Shown: positions 8,831 to 18,079 of the stretch, piece after piece | How the letters are laid out: each line of letters opens with the position of its first letter | How positions within the stretch are numbered: the first letter of the stretch is position 1 | Source of the DNA: Sphingomonas sp. LM7 | GTDB taxonomy: Bacteria; Pseudomonadota; Alphaproteobacteria; Sphingomonadales; Sphingomonadaceae | Assembly (NCBI RefSeq): GCF_002002925.1 | Contig: NZ_CP019511.1 | Coordinates: 3,069,001 to 3,133,000 of the forward strand | Direction of reading: 5' to 3' | Length of the DNA stretch: 64,000 nt | Program-made: the position numbers and the translations under genes | The notes under the pieces: model-generated | Database searches by the model: none | The model's input: only the letters and a program-made list of their open reading frames with translations | What the model was told of the DNA's origin: nothing

Positions 8831-9561
8831 GCCTGTTAGCGCTGCTGTCTGCCGTTACGCCTGCCGTAAGCGGCATGGGGTCTCCGCTGGAGATCTGGCA
8901 CCATATCGTCGCCGATTTCTCGAACATTACCGAACCGGCGGCGCTCGCCGCATTCGGATCGGTGCTGATGATCGACCTGGTGCTGGCCGGCGACAATGCG
9001 ATCGTCGTCGGCGCGCTCGCCGCGGGGCTCCCCGCCGACCAGCGCAAGAAGGTCATCCTGATCGGCATCGGCGCAGCGTTGGTGCTGCGGATCTTCTTCG
9101 CGCTCATCGTCAGCTGGCTGATGGGGATCGTCGGGCTGATCTTTGCCGGCGGATTGCTGTTGTTGTGGGTCAGCTGGAAATTCTGGCGCGAAATCCGCGA
9201 GGGCAGTCACAGCCCGGGCTCGGAAGAGATTCACGGCGACGAGCGTTCGGGCGTCAAATCGGCCCGGAGCTTTGCCGGCGCCGCCTGGGCAGTCGCTGTC
9301 GCCGACGTGTCGATGAGCCTCGACAATGTCCTCGCCGTCGCCGGCGCGGCGCGCGAGCATCCCGGCATCCTGGTCGTCGGACTGCTGCTGTCGGTCGCGC
9401 TAATGGGCCTCGCCGCCAACTTCATCGCCAAGCTGATCGATCGCTATCGCTGGATTGCCTATATCGGCCTTGCCGTGATCGTCTTCGTCGCCGGCAAGAT
9501 GATCTACGAAGGCTGGGTCGGCAGCCACGAGACCCCGGGGATTATCAGCTTCTTCGTCTAG
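8827..9561 (+). CDS. TerC/YjbE-family integral membrane transporter
   Basis: A 244-aa inner-membrane protein with about seven hydrophobic segments. The two conserved acidic TerC motifs are LVLAGDNAIVVG (about residue 50) and VSMSLDNVLAVAG (about residue 160), repeated in the two halves of the fold. TerC members are linked to metal (manganese) export and insertion of metal-dependent membrane proteins. The start is TTG, overlapping the upstream stop by 4 nt, so it is co-translated with the ABM protein. Confidence 0.88.
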   Translation: MSLLALLSAVTPAVSGMGSPLEIWHHIVADFSNITEPAALAAFGSVLMIDLVLAGDNAIVVGALAAGLPADQRKKVILIGIGAALVLRIFFALIVSWLMGIVGLIFAGGLLLLWVSWKFWREIREGSHSPGSEEIHGDERSGVKSARSFAGAAWAVAVADVSMSLDNVLAVAGAAREHPGILVVGLLLSVALMGLAANFIAKLIDRYRWIAYIGLAVIVFVAGKMIYEGWVGSHETPGIISFFV

Positions 9562-9563
9562 TG

Positions 9564-9628
9564 GTCACCCCGCGAAGGCCGAGAGCTGAACGCTTGTCGC
9601 CTGAGACCCCGGCTTTCGCCGGGGTGAC
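9564..9628. repeat. REP-type inverted pair acting as a likely bidirectional terminator
   Basis: GTCACCCC (9564-9571) pairs with GGGGTGAC (9621-9628), and the right copy contains the hairpin CCCCGGC-TTTC-GCCGGGG (9607-9624). The left copy is a degenerate inverted version of the right one. It sits between two converging genes, where a bidirectional terminator would be expected. There is no T-tract. Confidence 0.6.
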
Positions 9629-9631
9629 GGT

Positions 9632-10324
9632 TCAGCGGATATGCTCGGCAAAGAACGCCGCCGTGCGCTCGTCTGCGAGCTGCGCCGCCGCCTCCGAGCG
9701 GCGTTTGCCCATCTCGGCCGCGAAGCCGTGATCCTCCCCGGGATAGTCGTAGATCGTCACCTTGGGATGATCATCGAGACCCTCATGCATCTTCGCCTGG
9801 ATGTCCGGCGTGACGAAATGATCGGCGCCGGCGACATGGAGCAGCACCGGGTTGGCGATCGCATGCTTCTCGCCAAGCAGATTATCGATGCCGACGCCAT
9901 AATAGCCGACGCTCGCGTCCGAATCGGTCCGCGTCGCGGCCATGAAGGCGAGGCGGCCGCCCAGGCAATAGCCGACCACGCCGACCTTTCCGCCGCCTAG
10001 CTTCGCGCGCGCCGCTTTGATCGCCGCCTTGATATCGGCGACACCCAATTGCTGGTCGAACTTGTTCATCCAGCCGAAGGCCTCCTGCATCTGCTCGGGA
10101 ATGTCCGGGTCCAGCTCGATGCCGGGCTCGAGCCGCCAGAAAAGATCCGGCGCCAGCGCGAGATAGCCGGCGGCTGCCCAATCGTCGCACTTCTGGCGGA
10201 TCCCAGGGTTCACCCCGAAAATCTCCTGGATCACGACGATTGCGCCGCGCGGCATGTCCGCGGGCTCGGCAATATAGGCGTCGAAGCTGCCGCTGCCGTC
10301 GCTCGCGTCGATCTGGATCGTCAT
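9632..10324 (-). CDS. Dienelactone hydrolase family protein
   Basis: A 230-aa alpha/beta hydrolase. The nucleophile elbow is GYCLGG with Cys120 in place of serine, as in true dienelactone hydrolases; Glu34 (QEIFG), an Asp in AGADHFVTPD and the His in EDHGF complete the site. In the family it opens dienelactone to maleylacetate in chloroaromatic breakdown, but many genomic members have unknown substrates, and no aromatic pathway genes flank it. Its start overlaps the stop of ogt by 4 nt. Confidence 0.9.
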   Translation of the reverse strand: MTIQIDASDGSGSFDAYIAEPADMPRGAIVVIQEIFGVNPGIRQKCDDWAAAGYLALAPDLFWRLEPGIELDPDIPEQMQEAFGWMNKFDQQLGVADIKAAIKAARAKLGGGKVGVVGYCLGGRLAFMAATRTDSDASVGYYGVGIDNLLGEKHAIANPVLLHVAGADHFVTPDIQAKMHEGLDDHPKVTIYDYPGEDHGFAAEMGKRRSEAAAQLADERTAAFFAEHIR

Positions 10325-10800
10325 AACAAAGTTCCTTCCGGATGCCGCCGCTCATGCTCGAGCAGCCACGATTTGGTCTTGGGTCCGTCGCTTGCCGAAT
10401 AAGCGCCAAGCGCGCCGCCGCTGCCGAGCACGCGGTGGCAGGGCACGACGATCGGGAAGGGATTACGTGCGCAGAGCTGGCCGATTGCGCGCGGGCTCGA
10501 TCCCAGCGCCCTGGCCAGCGCGCCATAGCTCAGCGTCGCGCCATAGCCGACAGCGATCAAACCGGCGCGAAGTACGTCGCCACGCGGTGTGCCGGCAGGG
10601 GTAAGCGGAAGATCGAAACTCTCACGCTCCCTGGCGAACCATTGCTCGAGCTGCTTGGCCGCTTCGCGCACTGCCATGCTACCGCCGCTGGATCGGGCAC
10701 CCTCGCCCCCGATGCGGATACCCGTCAGCGCGACATCGTCGCCCTCGACTCGGATCGCTCCGATGGGCGTTGCGATCAGGGCATGGTCGCGCGCATACAT
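10321..10800 (-). CDS. ogt: Methylated-DNA-[protein]-cysteine S-methyltransferase
   Basis: A 159-aa DNA repair protein that transfers the methyl group of O6-methylguanine to its own cysteine. The active-site motif is VVPCHRV with Cys121; SYGALARALGSSPRAIGQ upstream is the DNA-binding helix-turn-helix. The family VW before the helix is VL here. I start at the ATG at 10800; the longer open frame upstream is antisense to the next genes. It could be named ada-C or ogt; there is no Ada regulatory domain. Confidence 0.92.
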   Translation of the reverse strand: MYARDHALIATPIGAIRVEGDDVALTGIRIGGEGARSSGGSMAVREAAKQLEQWFARERESFDLPLTPAGTPRGDVLRAGLIAVGYGATLSYGALARALGSSPRAIGQLCARNPFPIVVPCHRVLGSGGALGAYSASDGPKTKSWLLEHERRHPEGTLL

Positions 10801-10848
10801 GTCCCAAGACCTAGCAGCCGCTCCGCGGCCCGCGCAACGGAGATGGCC

Positions 10849-11079
10849 GTGAAGATCAATGTCGAAGTCGAGTGCACGCCCGAAGAGGCGCGCCGGTTCA
10901 TGGGGCTCCCCGACCTCTCGCCGGTGCACGATCGCTATGTGCAGATGATGGTGGAAGCCGTCGACAAGCAAGGTACGCCGGAAGGCTTCGCCGATATGGT
11001 TCGTAACTGGGGCCCGATGGGCGAGGGCGCTATGAGCTTCTGGCGCACGATGTTCGAGACCGGCAACAAAAGCGGCTGA
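10849..11079 (+). CDS. DUF6489-type small protein
   Basis: A 76-aa acidic helical protein beginning VKINVEVECTPEEARRFMGLPDLSPVHDRYV. I recognise it as an uncharacterised family of short alphaproteobacterial proteins that also occur upstream of mnmE. The GTG at 10849 has GGAG at 10839-10842 with ideal six-base spacing, whereas the in-frame ATG at 10843 directly abuts that site, so GTG is preferred. The stop is followed after 1 nt by the mnmE ATG, so the two are probably co-transcribed. Function unknown. Confidence 0.75.
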   Translation: MKINVEVECTPEEARRFMGLPDLSPVHDRYVQMMVEAVDKQGTPEGFADMVRNWGPMGEGAMSFWRTMFETGNKSG

Positions 11080-11080
11080 G

Positions 11081-12361
11081 ATGGATACGATCTTCGCGGT
11101 ATCGAGCGGCGCGCCGCCAGCCGCCATCGCCGTGCTGCGGCTGAGCGGTCCGCACGCCTTCGATGCCGCCGAATTGCTGGCGGGCACGCTGCCGGAACCG
11201 CGCCGCGCCGGTTTGCGCGCGCTACTCGATCCGGCGAGCGGCGAATTGCTGGATCGGGCGCTGGTCCTGACCTTTCCGGGACCGAACAGCGCGAGCGGCG
11301 AGGATCTGGTCGAGCTACATCTTCATGGCGGCCGCGCGGTGGTGCGTGCGGTCGAGGCGGTGCTGGGCGATATAGACGGCTTGCGCGCTGCGGAGCCGGG
11401 CGAGTTCACCCGCCGCGCGTTGCTTCATGGCCGAATGGATCTCAGCGAGGCCGAGGGGCTTGGTGACCTGCTGATGGCCGAGACCGAGGCGCAGCGGCGT
11501 GTCGCGGTACGCTCGGCCGAGGGCGCAGTCCGTCGTCAGGTGGAGGAGTGGTCGCACCGTCTTCTCGGGCTTGCCGCGCATGTCGAGGCGCAACTCGATC
11601 ACAGCGACGAGGACGATGTCGCGGGTGGTGCCGAAACACTTGCCGCACTGCATGCTGCCGCGGCGGCGCTGGCAGGGGAGATCGCGCACATCACTGCGCG
11701 GCCGCCGGTGGAGCGGCTGCGGGATGGATTGCGCGTCGTGCTCGCCGGCCCTCCCAACGCAGGGAAATCGACTTTGCTCAATGCGATGGTCGAGCGTGAC
11801 GCAGCGATCGTCTCGCCAATTGCCGGTACGACGCGCGACCGGATCGAAGCGCCGGTGGTACGCGGTGGCATCGCCTGGCTGCTGATCGATACCGCCGGTC
11901 TGGCCGAGGCAACCGCTGACCCGATCGAAGCGATCGGCATCGGTCGGACACGGGCCGCACTGGCAGAGGCGGACATCGTGCTGTGGTTGGACGACACGCC
12001 GCCGACGCATCCTTCGGCACTGTGGGTCCGTGCGCGGGCGGACCTGCCGGGCCGGGAGGCAGGCGAAGGGATGGCGGTGTCGGCGACGACCGGGGCTGGC
12101 GTCGACCTGCTCTGGACGAGGCTGGAGGCACTCGGCAGAGCGCTGCTCCCGCCGCCCGATTTGCTTGCGTTCAATCGCCGGCAGCGCAATTTGGCGGAGG
12201 CGGCCTGGAAATCACTGGATCGTGCTGCAACGCAACATGATATGCTGTTGCTTGCCGAAGAGCTTCGCAGCGCACGTCGTGCTTTTGACGCTATCACCGG
12301 GAGAGCCGGGGTGGAGGCGATGCTTAACACTCTTTTTGCCCGTTTCTGCATCGGCAAATGA
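11081..12361 (+). CDS. mnmE: tRNA modification GTPase MnmE
   Basis: A 426-aa GTPase that works with MnmG to place the carboxymethylaminomethyl group on U34 of certain tRNAs. The N-terminal folate-binding domain (1-115) is followed by a helical domain into which the G domain is inserted (G1 GPPNAGKST at 223-231, GTTRD at 249-253, DTAG after it). The C-terminus CIGK carries the catalytic cysteine Cys423. It is somewhat shorter than the roughly 450-aa enterobacterial enzyme, as is usual in this group. Confidence 0.96.
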   Translation: MDTIFAVSSGAPPAAIAVLRLSGPHAFDAAELLAGTLPEPRRAGLRALLDPASGELLDRALVLTFPGPNSASGEDLVELHLHGGRAVVRAVEAVLGDIDGLRAAEPGEFTRRALLHGRMDLSEAEGLGDLLMAETEAQRRVAVRSAEGAVRRQVEEWSHRLLGLAAHVEAQLDHSDEDDVAGGAETLAALHAAAAALAGEIAHITARPPVERLRDGLRVVLAGPPNAGKSTLLNAMVERDAAIVSPIAGTTRDRIEAPVVRGGIAWLLIDTAGLAEATADPIEAIGIGRTRAALAEADIVLWLDDTPPTHPSALWVRARADLPGREAGEGMAVSATTGAGVDLLWTRLEALGRALLPPPDLLAFNRRQRNLAEAAWKSLDRAATQHDMLLLAEELRSARRAFDAITGRAGVEAMLNTLFARFCIGK

Positions 12362-12363
12362 AA

Positions 12364-12379
12364 TGTTTCACGTGGAACG
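12364..12379 (+). promoter_or_regulatory. parS: parS-like ParB binding site 1
   Basis: TGTTTCACGTGGAACG matches 14 of 16 positions of the conserved parS palindrome TGTTTCACGTGAAACA. It lies between the mnmE stop and the mnmG start. Confidence 0.8.
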
Positions 12380-12417
12380 CTTTTGACGTGGGGCGTGTGA
12401 TTCTCTAGCGAGCCGCT

Positions 12418-14250
12418 ATGCACTTTGATGTCATCGTCATTGGCGGGGGCCATGCCGGCACCGAGGCTGCGGCTGCGTCGGCGCGCCGCGGCGCTCGCAC
12501 CGCGCTTCTTAGCTTCGACTTGACTAAGCTCGGCGCGATGTCTTGCAACCCGGCAATCGGCGGTCTCGGCAAGGGCCACCTTGTCCGCGAAGTCGATGCA
12601 TTCGATGGTCTGATCGCCCGCGCCGCCGATGCAGCCGGCATCCATTATCGCATGCTAAACCGGAGCAAGGGCACAGCAGTACAAGGGCCGCGGGTCCAAG
12701 CCGATCGCGTGCGCTATGCCATGGCGATCCAGGCAATGCTGGCCACCCAAGACAATCTGACGCTAGTGCAAGGCGAGGCAAATTCGCTGGAGCTGGACGC
12801 CGGCAAGATCGCGGGCGTCCGGCTCGCTGACGGTACGCTGATTACCGCACGCGCCGTTGTACTGGCCACCGGCACCTTCCTCGGCGGCCGGATCTTCCGA
12901 GGCGAGGAGCGTGAGTCGGGCGGGCGCGTGGGTGAGGCAGCGGCTACGCGGCTCGCCGAACAACTCCGCGCACTCGACCTGCCAATGGCGCGGCTCAAGA
13001 CCGGTACGCCGCCACGGCTAGATGGCCGGACGGTCGACTGGACGCGGGTCGCCGAGCAGCCCTCTGATGAAGATCCTTGGACGATGTCGCCGGTCACCCC
13101 GGGTCGCGTATTGCCGCAGCTTCACTGCGGCGTAACTCGAACGAACGAGGCGACGCATGACGCGATACGCAGTGGTCTCGTGCGCTCCCCCCTGTTCACC
13201 GGCGCGATCGACGCGCAGGGTCCGCGCTACTGTCCGTCGATCGAAGACAAGATTCACCGCTTCGGTGACCGCGATGGCCATCAGATTTTCCTGGAGCCCG
13301 AGGGGCTCGACACGCCTCTGATCTACCCGAACGGCATGTCTACATCGCTCCCGGTAGATATTCAGGAAGCAATGGTTGCCTCGATTCCGGGGCTTGAGCG
13401 GGCTCGAATTGTCACTCCGGGCTATGCGGTCGAGTATGACTATCTCGATCCCCGGGCATTAAACGCGACGCTCGGTCTACCCAGGGTCCCCGGCCTGTAT
13501 TGCGCGGGACAGATCAATGGAACGACCGGCTATGAGGAAGCTGCAGGGCAGGGGCTAGTCGCTGGGATCAATGCCGCTGCGCAGGCATGCGACCTGGAGC
13601 CGCTAACGCTCAACCGGGCGACGTCCTATCTGGGTGTCATGGTCGATGATCTCGTTCTTCAGGGTGTAACCGAGCCCTACCGAATGCTCACTGCCCGTGC
13701 TGAGTTCCGCTTGCGGCTCCGTGCTGACAATGCGGAGACGCGGCTGGGTGCGGCGGCGGCTCGCCTCGGCTTGCTCGGCGCCACACGGCGCGCCCGCTAT
13801 GTGGGGCGCGACGCTGGTCGCGAGGCCTTGGAGCGGCGGTTTGCTGTTTCCCTGACAGCGTCCACCCTCCATTCTCGCGGGGCGCCAGTGGGACTTGATG
13901 GGGCACGGCGGTCGGCAAAAGAGTGGCTCCGCTTCCCAGGCGTGGAGGGGCATCATGTAGTCGAGCAAGTAGAAGCCGATCAGCAGCTTCTCGCCGAGTT
14001 TATCCAAGACGCCCGGTACGCACCCTATCTCGAGCGGCAACAGGCGGACGTCGATCAGCTTCGCGCCAACGACAGTGTTCGCCTGAACGTCGATCTCGAT
14101 TTCACGGCCATCCCCGGGCTCTCCAACGAGATGGTAGAGAAACTTGATACTGCTCGCCCTGAAACACTCGGCGCTGCATCGCGCATTCGGGGTATCACGC
14201 CCGCGGCGCTGTCCGCCATCCTGCTTCATACGCGAAAATCTGCCGCATGA
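12418..14250 (+). CDS. mnmG: tRNA modification enzyme MnmG (GidA)
   Basis: A 610-aa FAD protein, partner of MnmE in modifying the tRNA wobble uridine. The FAD-binding motif [10 protein letters not shown] is at residues 9-18, and the MnmG signatures [16 protein letters not shown] and GYEEAAGQG are present; the C-terminal helical domain binds MnmE. It shares the usual mnmE-mnmG-rsmG-parA-parB order and its stop overlaps the rsmG start by 4 nt. Confidence 0.97.
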   Translation: MHFDVIVIGGGHAGTEAAAASARRGARTALLSFDLTKLGAMSCNPAIGGLGKGHLVREVDAFDGLIARAADAAGIHYRMLNRSKGTAVQGPRVQADRVRYAMAIQAMLATQDNLTLVQGEANSLELDAGKIAGVRLADGTLITARAVVLATGTFLGGRIFRGEERESGGRVGEAAATRLAEQLRALDLPMARLKTGTPPRLDGRTVDWTRVAEQPSDEDPWTMSPVTPGRVLPQLHCGVTRTNEATHDAIRSGLVRSPLFTGAIDAQGPRYCPSIEDKIHRFGDRDGHQIFLEPEGLDTPLIYPNGMSTSLPVDIQEAMVASIPGLERARIVTPGYAVEYDYLDPRALNATLGLPRVPGLYCAGQINGTTGYEEAAGQGLVAGINAAAQACDLEPLTLNRATSYLGVMVDDLVLQGVTEPYRMLTARAEFRLRLRADNAETRLGAAAARLGLLGATRRARYVGRDAGREALERRFAVSLTASTLHSRGAPVGLDGARRSAKEWLRFPGVEGHHVVEQVEADQQLLAEFIQDARYAPYLERQQADVDQLRANDSVRLNVDLDFTAIPGLSNEMVEKLDTARPETLGAASRIRGITPAALSAILLHTRKSAA

Positions 14251-14867
14251 CCGAAGACGAGGCACGAATCTGGATCCGGGATCGCTTTGGCGTTTCACGT
14301 GAAACGCTGCTCACCCGCTACGCCGAGCTTCTTCGGGCTGAGGCAGCAAACCAGAACCTGATCGCTTCCTCAACTCTAGCGACGTTGTGGGCGCGTCATT
14401 TCGTCGATTCGGCCCAACTGCTGTCGTTGGTGGCGGATGCTCCGCGTGGAACGTGGCTGGATGTGGGAAGCGGGGCGGGGCTACCCGGCCTGGTTGCAGC
14501 AATCTTACTGGACAGACCGGTGGTGCTTGTCGAACCGCGCGCGCGGCGCGTCGAATTTCTGAGAAATGTGATCAATGGCCTGAAACTGCCGCGTGTCACT
14601 GTCGAGGCCAGCCGGGTGGAAACCTATCGCCCAAAAAATCGGGCAGCAATAGTTTCGGCCCGGGCAGTGGCGGAGTTGGACCGGCTCCTGACGTCCGCCG
14701 CGCATTGCGCGGATTCGTCCACACTTTGGGTGCTCCCAAAGGGGCGGAATGCGCAATCAGAGGTAGAAGCCGCGCAAGCGAAATGGCAAGGTGTGTTCCA
14801 CGTGGAACCAAGCATCACGCAACCGGATTCAGGTATCGTGGTAGCCCGGGGAGTGCGGCCCAGATGA
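14247..14867 (+). CDS. rsmG: 16S rRNA (guanine-527 N7) methyltransferase RsmG
   Basis: A 206-aa SAM-dependent methyltransferase acting on G527 of 16S rRNA. The SAM motif is [13 protein letters not shown] (about 70-82), with [11 protein letters not shown] as the acidic loop region. Two of the three parS-like sites lie inside this coding sequence, one near the start and one near the end. The stop overlaps the parA ATG. Confidence 0.95.
   Translation: MTEDEARIWIRDRFGVSRETLLTRYAELLRAEAANQNLIASSTLATLWARHFVDSAQLLSLVADAPRGTWLDVGSGAGLPGLVAAILLDRPVVLVEPRARRVEFLRNVINGLKLPRVTVEASRVETYRPKNRAAIVSARAVAELDRLLTSAAHCADSSTLWVLPKGRNAQSEVEAAQAKWQGVFHVEPSITQPDSGIVVARGVRPR
14291..14306 (+). promoter_or_regulatory. 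parS: parS-like ParB binding site 2, inside rsmG
   Basis: CGTTTCACGTGAAACG is a perfect 16-bp palindrome that differs from the consensus parS only at its two end bases. It encodes part of the rsmG N-terminus (VSRET), so the site is constrained twice. Confidence 0.85.
14794..14809 (+). promoter_or_regulatory. parS: parS-like ParB binding site 3, near the end of rsmG
   Basis: TGTTCCACGTGGAACC matches 13 of 16 parS positions and keeps the palindromic core. It lies about 55 bp upstream of the parA start and could also allow ParB to affect parAB expression. Confidence 0.7.
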
Positions 14868-15646
14868 TCTGTATAGCGATCGCCAACCAGAAGGGCGGAG
14901 TGGGGAAGACCACCACCGCAATCAATGTCGGCACCGCACTTGCAGCGACCGGCAAGCGGGTGTTGTTGATCGATCTCGATCCACAAGGCAATGCATCGAC
15001 CGGTCTCGGTATAGGGCGCGCCGATCGCGCCAAATCGAGCTATGATCTACTCGTCAGCGAACTCGATCTCGATCACGTTGCAATTTCTACCAAAGTGCCA
15101 CGGCTCGACATCGTCCCGGCTACTCAGGACCTGTCCGGCGCCGAGATTGAACTGATCGAGTTTGAGGCACGCACGCATCGTCTGGATGCCGCACTCAGCC
15201 GACATGCCGCGCAACGCTGGGATGTGGTCCTAATCGATTGCCCGCCGTCACTTGGGCTGCTGACCATAAACGCGATGGTCGCCGCGCACGCGTTGCTCGT
15301 GCCGCTCCAGTGCGAGTTTTTCGCGCTTGAAGGGCTTAGCCAGCTGCTGAGTACGATCGACCGCATTCGCAGCCGGTTCAATCCGGGGCTATCGATTCTT
15401 GGCGTGGCACTAACTATGTACGATCGCCGCAATCGCCTGACCGACCAAGTCGCCGACGATGTTCGTGCAGTGCTTGGCCGCGTGGTGTTCGATACGGTGA
15501 TCCCGCGCAACGTCCGGCTGTCCGAGGCGCCGAGCCACGGCATGCCCGCGCTGATCTACGATTATCGCTGTGCCGGGTCCGAAGCCTATATTGCGCTTGC
15601 GCGCGAAGTGATCGAACGCCTGCCCAAGCTCAGGAAAGCAGCATGA
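14864..15646 (+). CDS. parA: Chromosome partitioning ATPase ParA
   Basis: A 260-aa deviant-Walker ATPase that drives segregation of the ParB-parS complex. The motif KGGVGKTTT is at residues 10-18 with the signature first lysine; IDLDPQGN and VLIDCPPS follow as Walker A' and B. I start at the ATG at 14864 overlapping the rsmG stop; the ORF upstream is only a shadow of rsmG. Confidence 0.97.
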   Translation: MICIAIANQKGGVGKTTTAINVGTALAATGKRVLLIDLDPQGNASTGLGIGRADRAKSSYDLLVSELDLDHVAISTKVPRLDIVPATQDLSGAEIELIEFEARTHRLDAALSRHAAQRWDVVLIDCPPSLGLLTINAMVAAHALLVPLQCEFFALEGLSQLLSTIDRIRSRFNPGLSILGVALTMYDRRNRLTDQVADDVRAVLGRVVFDTVIPRNVRLSEAPSHGMPALIYDYRCAGSEAYIALAREVIERLPKLRKAA

Positions 15647-16533
15647 CCGAACCTGCCCCACGCAAACACGGTCTTGGTCGTGGCCTTAGCGCGCTGCTCG
15701 GCGATACGGTGCCGGAGGCCCCGATCTCCGGTGGCTCAGAGACCAGCAGCACTCCGGGGTTGCGCACGCTGCCGGTCAGCGCGATGGCGCCGCATCCGGG
15801 GCAACCGCGCCGTCATTTCGACGAGGCCGCGCTCGACGACCTGGCCGAGTCGATATCGGCGCGCGGACTGATTCAGCCGATCGTCGTTCGCCCGCACGGC
15901 CACAGCTACCAGATCGTCGCCGGCGAGCGCCGCTGGCGCGCGGCGCAGCGTGCGCGGCTCCACGAAGTCCCGGTGATCGTCCGCGAGCTTACCGATGCAG
16001 AGACGATGGAAATCGCGCTCGTCGAGAATATTCAGCGCGAGGATCTTAACGCGATCGAAGAGGCCGAGGCCTATTCGCGGTTGATCGGCGAGTTCGGCCA
16101 TACCCAGGAAGCACTTGCCCGGCTGGTCCACAAGTCGCGCAGTCATGTTGCTAACTTGTTGCGATTGTTAGATCTTCCCCAGCCGATCCGCCAGATGGTG
16201 GTCGAGGGCGCGATCGAGATGGGCCATGCGCGCGCGCTCATTGGCGCGCCCGACGCCGAGCGGCTGGCGCGCACCGTTGCGGAGAGGGGCCTGTCGGTTC
16301 GCGAGACCGAGAAGCTCGCACGCGATGCCAAGCCTGCGTCGAAGCGCAAGGGTGGGGAAGGGGCCGCGATTCGCGACGCGGATATCCAGGCGCTCGAACG
16401 CCAGCTCGGCGACGTGCTGGGGCTCAACGTCAAGATCGCGCACGGGGCGAAGGGCGGCACGCTGACGCTGGCCTATTCGACGCTCGATCAGCTCGACATG
16501 GTCTGCCAGCGCCTGACCGGCGAACGGATCTAG
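15643..16533 (+). CDS. parB: Chromosome partitioning protein ParB
   Basis: A 296-aa CTP-dependent DNA clamp that loads at parS. The N-terminal KHGLGRGLSALLG segment is the ParA-interaction region; the CTPase box GERRWRA is at 94-100 and ENIQREDLN at 128-136; a helix-turn-helix follows (HTQEALARLVHKSRSHVANLLRLL); the C-terminal dimer domain ends at RI. It overlaps the parA stop by 4 nt, and its end overlaps the convergent holA end by 4 nt. Confidence 0.97.
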   Translation: MTEPAPRKHGLGRGLSALLGDTVPEAPISGGSETSSTPGLRTLPVSAMAPHPGQPRRHFDEAALDDLAESISARGLIQPIVVRPHGHSYQIVAGERRWRAAQRARLHEVPVIVRELTDAETMEIALVENIQREDLNAIEEAEAYSRLIGEFGHTQEALARLVHKSRSHVANLLRLLDLPQPIRQMVVEGAIEMGHARALIGAPDAERLARTVAERGLSVRETEKLARDAKPASKRKGGEGAAIRDADIQALERQLGDVLGLNVKIAHGAKGGTLTLAYSTLDQLDMVCQRLTGERI

Positions 16534-17546
16534 CCGCGCGCTCGCGCCGCCGCGCGGGCGATGGCGCTGCATTCGGCTTCAGCGAGCACTTCGCCGACGC
16601 TTCCCGAGTGCATCAGCGCACGTTCGGTCTGGCGGACGCGATCGATCGCCCGCGCGATCTGGCCGGCATTCCAGCGCCGCAACGCGCGAGCCGTCGAAGC
16701 CTTTTCGCGAAAGAAGACGCGATGCTTCTCGAGCACGTCCTCGACGCTGGCGCCCTTGTCCATGTCGCTTCGGAGTTCGGCCAAGGTGAGAAGCCTGCGC
16801 GAGAGCTGGCGCATCAGCGGCACGGCCATGCCGTCGCCGAGCCTCGCGAGCTCGCTGCCGATCTCCGCTACACGCCCGTCGAGGACCGCTTCGATCGTGT
16901 GGAACAGCTCCGTGTCCCCCAGGTCCGCGCCAATCGCGTCGAGCGCGGCACCGTCGGCATCGCGCGGACGATCGGGCGCGGCATCGAGAAAGAGCGCCAG
17001 CTTCTCAATTTCACGAGCCAGGATCGCCCGATCTCCGCTCGTCGCCGCCGCCAGCCGCTGGGGCACGTCGCCGGTAAGGCGCAGGCCGTGCTCGCGCGCC
17101 ACCGTCGTCGCCAGCCGGGCCGCATCAATGCCCTCGGGCACATAGCAGGCGAAAGTCAGCGCAGCAGGCGCGGAGATCGCCATCTTGACCAGCTTTCCGC
17201 TCGTCTTGAGCCCCGGACCGATCGCGATCACTGGATTGCCGGCACGCTCGGCGCCCAGCAGCAGCGCGAGCGCCTCGGCCGCGCCTTCCTCGATGCCGGT
17301 CACGCGGATATAGCGCACCCCGCCGAACAGCGAGAGCGACGCGGCTTCATCGGCGAGCCGGCCGGGCTGCTCGCGCAGACCCTTCATGTCGATGTCGACG
17401 CGTTCGGCTTCCGGTCCCAGCGCGCGCGCCAACCGCTCGGCGAGTTCGGCAGCGCCTGCCTCGTCGGGGCCGTGGAACAGATACAGCCGCGTCGCGGGGT
17501 TAGGCTTGTCGACGGCGGCGCGAATCTGCCCCGCACTGGCCTTCAT
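16530..17546 (-). CDS. holA: DNA polymerase III delta subunit
   Basis: A 338-aa clamp-loader subunit that opens the beta sliding clamp. The N-terminal AAA-like domain begins LYLFHGPDEAGAAELAERLA without a functional Walker site, as expected for delta; the C-terminal helical collar domain holds PLMRQLSRRLLTL and RWNAGQIARAIDRVRQTERALMHSG. It overlaps the lptE stop by 4 nt, forming a leuS-lptE-holA operon that is standard in proteobacteria. Confidence 0.94.
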   Translation of the reverse strand: MKASAGQIRAAVDKPNPATRLYLFHGPDEAGAAELAERLARALGPEAERVDIDMKGLREQPGRLADEAASLSLFGGVRYIRVTGIEEGAAEALALLLGAERAGNPVIAIGPGLKTSGKLVKMAISAPAALTFACYVPEGIDAARLATTVAREHGLRLTGDVPQRLAAATSGDRAILAREIEKLALFLDAAPDRPRDADGAALDAIGADLGDTELFHTIEAVLDGRVAEIGSELARLGDGMAVPLMRQLSRRLLTLAELRSDMDKGASVEDVLEKHRVFFREKASTARALRRWNAGQIARAIDRVRQTERALMHSGSVGEVLAEAECSAIARAAARARG

Positions 17547-18079
17547 CGCGCGCCGGCAGGGGCGGGCGCAGCCGCGCTCGCAGGGACATTCGATCCTGAT
17601 TGGGCGAAGCGCGCTACCCGCGCGATGATCTGGTCGGCGACGATACCCGAAAGCCGCTCGAGCGCGCTCTTTTCGGCGGCGATCGTGGCATATTCGGAAC
17701 CGACCACGTCGATGCCGGCATCGGAGCCGGCCGTCGCATCGAGCACCACTGCGCCACTGGCGAGATCGACCAGCTGGTAGCGCGCACGCAACGTCCGGCG
17801 TTCGCGCGCGACGCTGTCGTCGCTACGCACGCCGAGCCCGGCGATCGAATCGTCGAGCTGGACTTCGAGCCGATAGCGCGCCGCAACGTCCTCGCCGATG
17901 CTCAGCCGGTCGCGCAGGGCGTTCGATACCAGCCAGCCCGACTGCCCCTCGATCGGCGCCACCTGCACCGACGCGAGCAGGGTCTGCACCGATCCACCCG
18001 CGCCGCCGCCATAGAGCGGCCGCAGACCGCAGCCCGACAGCGCCAGCGCCGCCACGCATAGGAGCGCCACGGTCCTCAT
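17543..18079 (-). CDS. lptE: LPS-assembly lipoprotein LptE
   Basis: A 178-aa outer-membrane lipoprotein that plugs the LptD barrel and helps insert lipopolysaccharide. The lipobox LSGC gives Cys17 as the lipidated residue, followed by GLRPLYGG, typical of alphaproteobacterial LptE. Its position between leuS and holA supports the assignment. The start overlaps the leuS stop by 4 nt, and a tail of A/P repeats ends the protein. Confidence 0.9.
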   Translation of the reverse strand: MRTVALLCVAALALSGCGLRPLYGGGAGGSVQTLLASVQVAPIEGQSGWLVSNALRDRLSIGEDVAARYRLEVQLDDSIAGLGVRSDDSVARERRTLRARYQLVDLASGAVVLDATAGSDAGIDVVGSEYATIAAEKSALERLSGIVADQIIARVARFAQSGSNVPASAAAPAPAGAR

